This document shows positions 62,401 through 64,000 of a stretch of 64,000 nt of DNA, piece by piece. Positions within the stretch are counted from its first letter, which is position 1. Every line of letters starts with the position of its first letter. This DNA comes from Chaunax sp. Z400 (taxonomy: Eukaryota > Chordata > Actinopteri > Lophiiformes > Chaunacidae), in NCBI GenBank assembly GCA_037577475.1, contig CM075187.1, positions 23,218,810-23,282,809 of the forward strand. Direction: 5' to 3'. The notes below the pieces were generated by a model. It worked only from the letters and a program-made list of their open reading frames with translations, was not told the origin of the DNA and did not search any database. The translations under genes and the position numbers were made by a program.

Positions 62401-63746
62401 ATGATTTATAGGCTATTGATGAGTCGATTGACACTTGGATTATTCTACAATCTCTCTCTTTCTCTCTGGAAAAATACATACATTTTTCATAATTATGACA
62501 TTTAGTTGGCTGGATGATTAATCAATTAATTGGGCAAATAACTGTGTGTTTGAGCTGAAATTGTCATAATTTAAAAATCCACTTAAAGCCCAGAACCAAC
62601 TAACACTGGTATAACTAATGTCTCGTTAACATAATGAGTCATTAACTTGCCAATGCCTCATTTTGTTCATCAGTCTTTTCCATTGTCTAAATTCCTGATG
62701 GTATCTTCGGCATGGGTTGAGATTGTGTTTGATTTCCCACAGGAGAATGAGGACGACAGAGTCATATGTAACCTAACCTGATTTTAGAGATTGCTGCTCT
62801 GCTGAAGAGGCCGAATCCGGCCCGCAGACTAATGGTAATAAAATACAAGTCTGTCAGTCCGTTACAGAGCCGGGCTCTCCTTCAGATCTCTGACAGCTTG
62901 TTAAATCTGATGTTTCACCGGCGGTGCCCAGTGAAATGAGCTGCTGCGGAGAGACATGCTCCTCTGAGTGGGATTCCGTACAGACATCAACACATAAAGC
63001 ACAAGTTTATATGAAGTTTACAACAAGTCAGTTATGGGTTACAGGAGTCACAGTCAGATAGGGGGGTTAGACCATCAGTCCAGTAAAGGCTGTCAACACA
63101 AACTGTACTGCATGCATCATTGAACAGTCTGGGTTAGGACCCACAGAGGCATCAGACCTCCAGCTTGTTCCATGTGCAAAATGATGTTTCACTGTTTTAC
63201 CACAGAAGTGAGGCTGAAACATATAAGCTATGGATGAGTCATGCTTCAGGGCTAAATAAAAACTCCCCTCAGTGCATGCACCCTGCACAGCTTTTAGATT
63301 TTTGGTGTCAGTTTGGCCAGTAATGCCAGAAAAGTGCTCTACTTTCCAGGGAGGATTTATAAAAGGGGTTAAGGAAACAATCCATGAGGTGTGTGTCGTT
63401 TGCAGTGAGCATTATTAGCTCCATTATGATGATGACCTCTTTACCAGTGCATGACTGATTCCTGCCCTAGTTTTAGATCATTAAGGCAACGAGGCCGTGT
63501 CCTACCGTTTAGCTGATGGTAGACCACATCTTCCAGCCTCTCCAGCCTCTGGAGGATAGACTGCCTGTCCACCAAGTTGGAAACTTTGCCATTCCTGGCT
63601 CGCAGCCTCTGGTCAGAAATACGCCCTATCTGGATGAGCTCCTCGGACCGGTCCTGGATCCTGCAGTAGACCGAGAACAGGATAATCCCCACAAACACTA
63701 AAATGTTGACGGTCAGCAAAGTTTTGATTTTGCGTGCCACAGCCAT
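10979..63746 (-). CDS. galnt9: galnt9, polypeptide N-acetylgalactosaminyltransferase 9-like (exons 1-6, 3' part outside window)
   Basis: Whole-gene entry. Six exons on the minus strand (63746-63506, 52810-52630, 39294-39128, 32360-32186, 20415-20218, 11096-10979) have GT-AG borders and matching phases (1, 2, 1, 2, 2, 0), and sum to 1080 nt or 360 codons without a stop. The protein is a Golgi type II membrane enzyme. Family members transfer GalNAc from UDP-GalNAc to Ser/Thr, starting mucin-type O-glycans. Visible parts are a tail of about 7 residues, a hydrophobic anchor at about 8-27, a stem to about 130, and a GT-A catalytic domain from about 140 with VDDNSD (190-195), REGLIRAR (223-230), DAH (246-248) and YGGEN (350-354). 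YGGEN in place of WGGEN marks the Y-subfamily. The N-terminus MAVARKIKTLLTVNILVFVG resembles GALNT9, as I recall it, more than GALNT17. The family is usually about 600 residues, so roughly 240 C-terminal residues, including the lectin domain, are missing. GALNT8, 17 or 18 are the alternatives and less likely. Confidence 0.95.
11341..11364. repeat. (AAT)8 microsatellite
   Basis: Perfect AAT trinucleotide run. Confidence 0.95.
11818..11867. repeat. (GA)n microsatellite
   Basis: About 50 bp of GA with two GC interruptions near the start. Confidence 0.95.
12138..12158. repeat. (CA)n microsatellite
   Basis: About ten CA units. Confidence 0.9.
12440..12840 (-). repeat. Old dispersed fish repeat, copy 2 of 4
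   Basis: On the minus strand it reads gttgtttgtctgttacc, then 'gatctgcatcatcatctgga', then an aattcttttt block and 'cccattgcaggataaggc'. Several near copies of the word ggatccagat occur in the distal part. Confidence 0.55.
13139..13164. repeat. (GT)n microsatellite
   Basis: About thirteen GT units. A short ACAC run lies about 25 bp to the left. Confidence 0.9.
13600..13710. repeat. Short dispersed fish repeat ('aagatgctgatt...aaaggccactct')
   Basis: The words gacaggtgtagcatattaag, atgctgattgaac, cgtgattatg and acaattaaaggccactct follow the order of a common vertebrate dispersed repeat that I recognise from memory. No coding potential. The class is uncertain. Confidence 0.45.
14150..14395 (+). 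repeat. Retroposon-like 3' tail
   Basis: The section ends with 'gcaaagcaccttgaattgcc', 'gaaatgtgctgtaaaaataa' and 'acttatcctgccttccctta'. This looks like the 3' end of a fish non-LTR retroposon or its SINE partner, in plus orientation. The 5' part is diverged. Confidence 0.45.
16131..16152. repeat. (AT)n microsatellite
   Basis: Eleven AT units. Confidence 0.9.
18757..19175 (+). repeat. Old dispersed fish repeat, copy 3 of 4
   Basis: On the plus strand it reads aacctctgccatggaggt, then 'ggattttcatgaaacctggt', 'gaagtggatctggataaagg', a T-run, and 'ctttaacattgtgaaataag'. This is the best preserved copy, and it has the opposite orientation to the other three. Confidence 0.65.
20218..20415 (-). 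CDS. galnt9: galnt9 exon 5: middle of the catalytic domain (residues 255-320, R321 split)
   Basis: The acceptor is CTCAAAG, and G completes Trp255. The peptide is AEPILTRMKEDHTRIILPAI, DNIKYNTFEVQQYANAAHGY and NWGLWCMYIIPPQEW, then LDKGDETAPIR. ILPAIDNI corresponds to the family block V.P.ID.I. The segment from about 284 to 304 replaces the usual GGFxWxLxFxW block, again pointing to the Y-subfamily. The donor is GTGAGG at 20217, in phase 2. Confidence 0.95.
22160..22490 (-). repeat. Old dispersed fish repeat, copy 4 of 4
   Basis: On the minus strand it reads tgtttgtttgttgtttgca, then 'cagattttcataaacctttg', 'tgatcaaattttgaggtgaa', a T-run, 'cttcaacattgtgagatggg', and later 'ggattcagatccacgtca'. 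The block order matches the copy at 18757-19175. Confidence 0.65.
25235..25900. repeat. Dispersed repeat, about 0.65 kb, class uncertain
   Basis: The plus strand is rich in AACA/ACAGG words (for example 'caaaaaggcagaggcaaaat', 'aggtggcacagggaggagga', 'aaacatgaaacaagaacag'-type runs). The layout is that of a common fish dispersed repeat. A 146-codon open frame on the other strand (25223-25663) reflects this low-complexity composition and shows no protein domain. It may be LTR-derived or a non-autonomous DNA element. Confidence 0.45.
26248..26316. repeat. Long (AT)n microsatellite
   Basis: About 34 uninterrupted AT units, the longest simple repeat in the window. It is likely to be length-polymorphic and hard to assemble. 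Confidence 0.95.
29798..29878. repeat. Long (CA)n microsatellite
   Basis: About 80 bp of CA units with GCGC at the start and two ATGC interruptions. Confidence 0.95.
30895..31388. mobile_element. Non-autonomous hAT-like DNA transposon (494 bp)
   Basis: The left end starts CAGCCAAATTGGTGCCC and the right end is GGGCGGCACTG, so both termini read CAG inward. Flanking 8-bp sequences are tatatgta (30887-30894) and gatatgta (31389-31396), agreeing at 7 of 8 positions as a target-site duplication. The interior holds TCA/AAC/AAT simple repeats, a CT tract and no transposase. The words ggtgccctaagcgg near the left end and ggtgccctacgcaagc near the right end are similar in direct orientation. Terminal repeats are short and diverged. 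Confidence 0.55.
32186..32360 (-). CDS. galnt9: galnt9 exon 4: metal-binding DxH segment (residues 197-254, W255 split)
   Basis: The acceptor is CTTTCAG, and TG completes Val197. The exon encodes ELKFNLDQYVNKRYPGLVKI, VRNSKREGLIRARIHGW and ending FFDAHVEFNTG. REGLIRAR (223-230) is a family signature. D246-A247-H248 is the DxH motif that coordinates Mn2+ and the UDP diphosphate. Most GALNT enzymes read DSHCEC at this place and here it is DAHVEF, so both cysteines are absent. The donor is GTAAGA at 32185, in phase 2. Confidence 0.95.
33205..33565. repeat. Unnamed dispersed repeat, copy 2 (pairs with 6715-7085)
   Basis: This is the second copy of the repeat at 6715-7085. The middle part (aggtttaggcaacaaaatca, then actttggttaagatcaggga) also matches the fragment at 56880-57010, so the family has at least three members in this window. 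Confidence 0.65.
33910..34207 (+). mobile_element. 3' end of an L2-like LINE, degraded
   Basis: Plus-strand frame from about 33910 reads RDQAFSVLAPQLWNDLLEEI then RKTDTL before stops. This resembles the end of ORF2 in fish L2/CR1-like retroposons (FS..AP.LWN.LP..IR...). It is followed by an AT-rich 3' UTR, the tail 'agatctatataaataaaggt' and an ATT trinucleotide run at 34182-34205, as expected for this type. It is 5'-truncated and not functional. Confidence 0.7.
36003..36437 (+). other. Uncharacterised 144-codon ORF, perhaps part of a transposon
   Basis: The frame is open for 144 codons and contains a Lys-rich start (SRKSKMDKCQPQSANQAKIS) followed by a Pro/Thr/Ser-rich stretch with EPGTSGEDVNSSSAEGRE. 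Such a layout occurs at the N-terminus of some hAT transposases, but no zinc finger or RNase H-like motif is visible. A C-rich block (gacgccccgcccccc) lies just upstream at 35940-35957. It may equally be a chance ORF. Confidence 0.2.
36480..36535. repeat. AC/AT and CCCA simple repeats
   Basis: An (AC)n run at about 36481-36500 is followed by ATATAT and a CCCA-type tandem run. Confidence 0.85.
39128..39294 (-). CDS. galnt9: galnt9 exon 3: nucleotide-sugar binding half of the catalytic domain (residues 141-196, V197 split)
   Basis: The acceptor is TAACAG, and G completes Lys141. The peptide runs CKQLTYPEDLPQISVVFIFV, then NEALSVILRSVHSVVNHTP and LLKEIILVDDNSDS. It forms the first beta-alpha units of the GT-A fold that bind UDP-GalNAc. 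In most family members the second block reads NEAWS.LLRT.HSV, and here Trp is replaced by Leu165. N177-H178-T179 is an N-glycosylation sequon, but it is followed by Pro, which usually lowers use. The donor is GTAAGA at 39127, in phase 1. Confidence 0.95.
39585..39719. mobile_element. Fold-back (palindromic) element
   Basis: Two 21-bp arms (39585-39605 and 39699-39719), built from the unit TTAGC/GCTAA, are perfect inverted complements. A second, inner perfect 12-bp pair (39639-39650 region: tctgcctatcaa, and 39656-39667: ttgataggcaga) has a 6-bp loop. The flank 'ctgctggcttcatattta' with 'ttgtacagacatg' (39722-39752) is typical of a common spiny-rayed-fish repeat that usually has a longer middle, so this looks like an internally deleted copy. 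Confidence 0.75.
41351..41415. repeat. Long (AC)n microsatellite
   Basis: About 32 uninterrupted AC units. Confidence 0.95.
43274..43890 (+). mobile_element. Possible PIF/Harbinger-type remnant
   Basis: A plus-strand frame (43274-43552) contains KMWMRMRKWLGRHGLHRLSI followed by LQRELEVR. This resembles the basic 'RR.W.R.WL.RR..G.Y..L..EL' block at the N-terminus of HARBI1-like nucleases. The nuclease core is absent. The section ending near 43890 (tgtagtgtgaagccggcctt) resembles Harbinger-type termini, but I could not find a clear matching left end. Confidence 0.3.
47692..47908. repeat. Perfect 108-bp tandem duplication (two copies)
   Basis: Positions 47692-47799 are repeated at 47800-47907 with no difference that I can see, and one more base matches. 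The unit starts ttgacaaaaatatgtatcac and ends agaccagcagatggatatt. Because 108 is a multiple of three, one plus-strand frame stays open through both copies (73 codons from 47689), but the peptide has no recognised domain. Confidence 0.9.
48050..48295 (+). mobile_element. 3' tail of a fish non-LTR retroposon
   Basis: The order ggtttctgcctgttaaaagg, aagtgtttcctcgcaactgt, cgccaagtgctttctcacgg, ggtctctataaaataac, gagaccgtctctttt, tatgatttggtgctatagaa, ataaaggttgacttgactg is that of a very common fish retroposon 3' end with a TTGA-type tail. The orientation is plus. The exact family (possibly Rex1-like) is from memory. Confidence 0.65.
49977..50536. mobile_element. Non-autonomous hAT-like DNA transposon (560 bp)
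   Basis: The left end TAGGATTGGGCATC and the inverted right end TAGGGTTGGACATC agree at 12 of 14 positions. Flanks atcgcaca (49969-49976) and gtcacaca (50537-50544) agree at 6 of 8, fitting a decayed 8-bp target duplication. Near the ends are repeated words of the type tcgagaaccgg and ggaacc. There is no transposase frame, so it is a dependent, inactive copy. Confidence 0.65.
50765..50890. mobile_element. MITE-like fragment
   Basis: The section reads cagtcctcgtcctgggga, ccactgctctgcatgttt, then cagctgatcatttgaatcag, gtgtgttggaagagggaaac. This order is found in a common palindromic fish repeat. The left and right arms (tgcatgttt and a diverged aaacatg...tgca) are inversely related and the middle is deleted. 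Confidence 0.5.
51351..51379. repeat. (ATT)n microsatellite
   Basis: About nine to ten ATT units. Confidence 0.9.
52630..52810 (-). CDS. galnt9: galnt9 exon 2: stem to catalytic domain junction (residues 81-140, K141 split)
   Basis: The acceptor is TTGACAG, after which GT completes Gly81. The exon encodes LAKPMGLVEGPGG, a Gly/Ala-rich stem segment (87-103), an acidic stretch, and then YEEYGYNAQLSDRISLDRSI followed by PDYRPK. The motif around ISLDR.IPDYRP is the conserved entry to the GalNAc-transferase catalytic domain. The donor is GTATTT at 52629, in phase 2, splitting Lys141. A degraded LINE remnant begins about 330 bp upstream of the acceptor in intron 1. Confidence 0.95.
53140..53795 (-). 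mobile_element. Degraded L2-like LINE ORF2 fragment
   Basis: On the minus strand successive blocks translate, in different frames, as MTQKLERKWRRNKLEESRLA with WIDSLKSY, then FFNDKILLIRD, then DPIPTKLLKDVLPLV, MINLSLVTG, QSFKLAVIKP, ISNLPSLSQIVEEAVAKQ and STETAWVKVTNDLLIASD. These follow the order of the linker and the first part of the reverse transcriptase domain of fish L2/CR1-like non-LTR retroposons. Stops, frameshifts and an internal deletion between the linker and FFNDKI show that it is dead. It lies in sense orientation relative to galnt9 and ends about 330 bp before the exon 2 acceptor. Confidence 0.85.
53903..54083 (-). other. Candidate alternative first exon (unproven)
   Basis: An ATG at 54083 (context AAAATGC) follows an in-frame TGA 24 nt upstream. 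It opens 60 codons that include YKSSVAPEDLRPSKYGDYFA and GPEGVKLRAELFI, then a donor-like G|GTATGC at 53902. The frame ends in phase 1, the same as galnt9 exon 1, so it could splice to exon 2 at 52810 in frame. It has no hydrophobic anchor and matches no family that I recognise. The adjacent LINE remnant lies only about 110 bp downstream and could extend into it. Confidence 0.2.
56661..56870 (+). mobile_element. V-SINE (DANA/HE1-like) copy
   Basis: A tRNA-related head has an A-box-like ggtggcgcagttg and a B box ggttcaaatcc (56713-56723). It is joined to the strongly conserved V-SINE core 'ctgtgtggagtttgcatgtt', ctcccc, tgggttctctccagg, ctccggcttcctccca (to about 56814). The 3' part is short and diverged. 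The orientation is opposite to galnt9. Confidence 0.8.
56880..57010. repeat. Fragment of the unnamed dispersed repeat family
   Basis: The words gagtttaggtgtaagcaaca and ttcactttggtttaggttag match the middle of the copy at 33205-33565, with an AT-rich insertion between them. It abuts the 3' end of the V-SINE. Confidence 0.5.
63506..63746 (-). CDS. galnt9: galnt9 exon 1: cytosolic tail, signal anchor and stem (residues 1-80, G81 split)
   Basis: The ATG is at 63746-63744 and opens with MAVARKIKTLLTVNILVFVG. A basic N-terminus (R5, K6, K8) precedes a hydrophobic stretch of about 20 residues ending near F24-Y27, a type II Golgi signal anchor with the C-terminus in the lumen. Residues 30-80 form the start of the stem. 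The segment from about 59 to 80 (DRQSILQRLERLEDVVYHQL) has a heptad-like pattern and may form a short coiled coil. The start is secure because an in-frame TGA lies 33 nt upstream (63779-63777) and the peptide matches the family N-terminus. The context is weak at -3 (T) but has G at +4. The exon ends in AAC G, followed by the donor GTAGGA at 63505, in phase 1. Confidence 0.95.
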
Positions 63747-63847
63747 GAAAGAAGAATATTGTCTGGCTGACTCAAGTCAAGCCCAGCAGCTGTCCGTGCG
63801 TGGTGGCCTGCTTTACCACTTCACCGTGTGTTTGTGATTTTCTGCTG

Positions 63848-63870
63848 GAGGAGGAGAGAGAGAGAGAGAG
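63848..63870. repeat. (GA)n microsatellite in the 5' UTR region
   Basis: A run of GA dinucleotides reads as a CT tract on the galnt9 sense strand. Pyrimidine tracts are frequent near CpG-type promoters. Confidence 0.85.
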
Positions 63871-63920
63871 GGTCGGCTCGACAAAAGCCCCGGAGGATGC
63901 GTTTCAGCACAACGGACAGC

Positions 63921-63953
63921 TCAGGAGGCTGCGCTCCCTTCTATGCGGGGCAT
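63921..63953 (-). other. Upstream ORF in the probable galnt9 5' UTR
   Basis: An ATG at 63953 opens a 10-codon frame (MPRIEGSAAS) ending in TGA at 63923-63921, about 175 nt before the galnt9 start. If transcription begins upstream of it, this would be a short uORF. It may instead lie upstream of the true transcription start. Confidence 0.35.
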
Positions 63954-64000
63954 CGCGCCCGTCACTTGCAGCTTCAAGGTGGGGAAAAGGTTGCAGGCGC

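Larger units (their letters stand above)
52811..63505 (-). other. galnt9 intron 1
   Basis: This 10.7-kb intron starts GTAGGA and ends TTGACAG. It contains an L2-like LINE remnant (53140-53795), a possible alternative first exon (54083-53903), a V-SINE (56661-56870), an old repeat fragment (56880-57010) and a section with long ORFs on both strands (60060-60600). The remaining sequence, about 54300-56600, 57000-60000 and 60600-63500, is AT-rich with nothing I can name. Confidence 0.9.
63747..64000 (-). promoter_or_regulatory. galnt9 5' UTR and probable proximal promoter
   Basis: This is upstream of the galnt9 start on the minus strand. It has more G+C and CpG than the introns, especially at 63880-64000, and a GA/CT tract at 63848-63870. 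An in-frame TGA at 63779-63777 shows that translation does not extend upstream. I see no clear TATA box, which fits a CpG-type promoter, but the transcription start cannot be placed from sequence alone. Confidence 0.6.

Overview
The window is vertebrate nuclear DNA, almost certainly from a ray-finned (teleost) fish. It holds split coding exons with GT-AG borders, long AT-rich introns, many microsatellites, and dispersed repeats of types common in fish: a V-SINE, L2-like LINE remnants, hAT-type non-autonomous elements and a fold-back element. There is no bacterial gene organisation, operon or CRISPR array.

One gene explains all the convincing coding sequence. On the minus strand, six exons (63746-63506, 52810-52630, 39294-39128, 32360-32186, 20415-20218 and 11096-10979) join in frame to give exactly 360 codons. 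They encode the N-terminal 360 residues of a polypeptide N-acetylgalactosaminyltransferase that I identify as galnt9. It is a Golgi type II membrane enzyme of the divergent Y-subfamily (GALNT8/9/17/18). The order is short cytosolic tail, signal anchor, stem, then most of the catalytic domain, including the DxH metal site (D246-A247-H248) and a YGGEN motif (350-354). The rest of the catalytic domain and the ricin-type lectin domain must lie beyond position 1, because intron 6 runs off the left edge. The right edge (63747-64000) holds the 5' UTR and probably the proximal promoter, with an in-frame stop at 63777-63779 and a small upstream ORF.

The five complete introns are 10.7, 13.3, 6.8, 11.8 and 9.1 kb, and at least 10.98 kb of intron 6 is present. 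They are mostly unique AT-rich sequence with repeats. Intron 6 holds old dispersed repeats. Intron 5 holds three old dispersed repeats and several microsatellites. Intron 4 holds an old repeat copy, a roughly 0.65 kb dispersed repeat, a long AT tract, a CA tract and a hAT-like element. Intron 3 holds an unnamed repeat shared with intron 6 and a LINE 3' end. Intron 2 holds a fold-back palindrome, a long AC tract, a possible Harbinger remnant, a 108-bp tandem duplication, a LINE tail and a hAT-like element. Intron 1 holds a degraded LINE, a possible alternative first exon and a V-SINE.

I see no second convincing protein-coding gene, no tRNA or rRNA gene, and no new multi-gene system. The points most worth checking are the possible phase-compatible alternative first exon at 54083-53903, the active-site changes of the transferase, the recent 108-bp duplication, the unnamed repeat family, and two hAT-like insertions with recognisable 8-bp target duplications.
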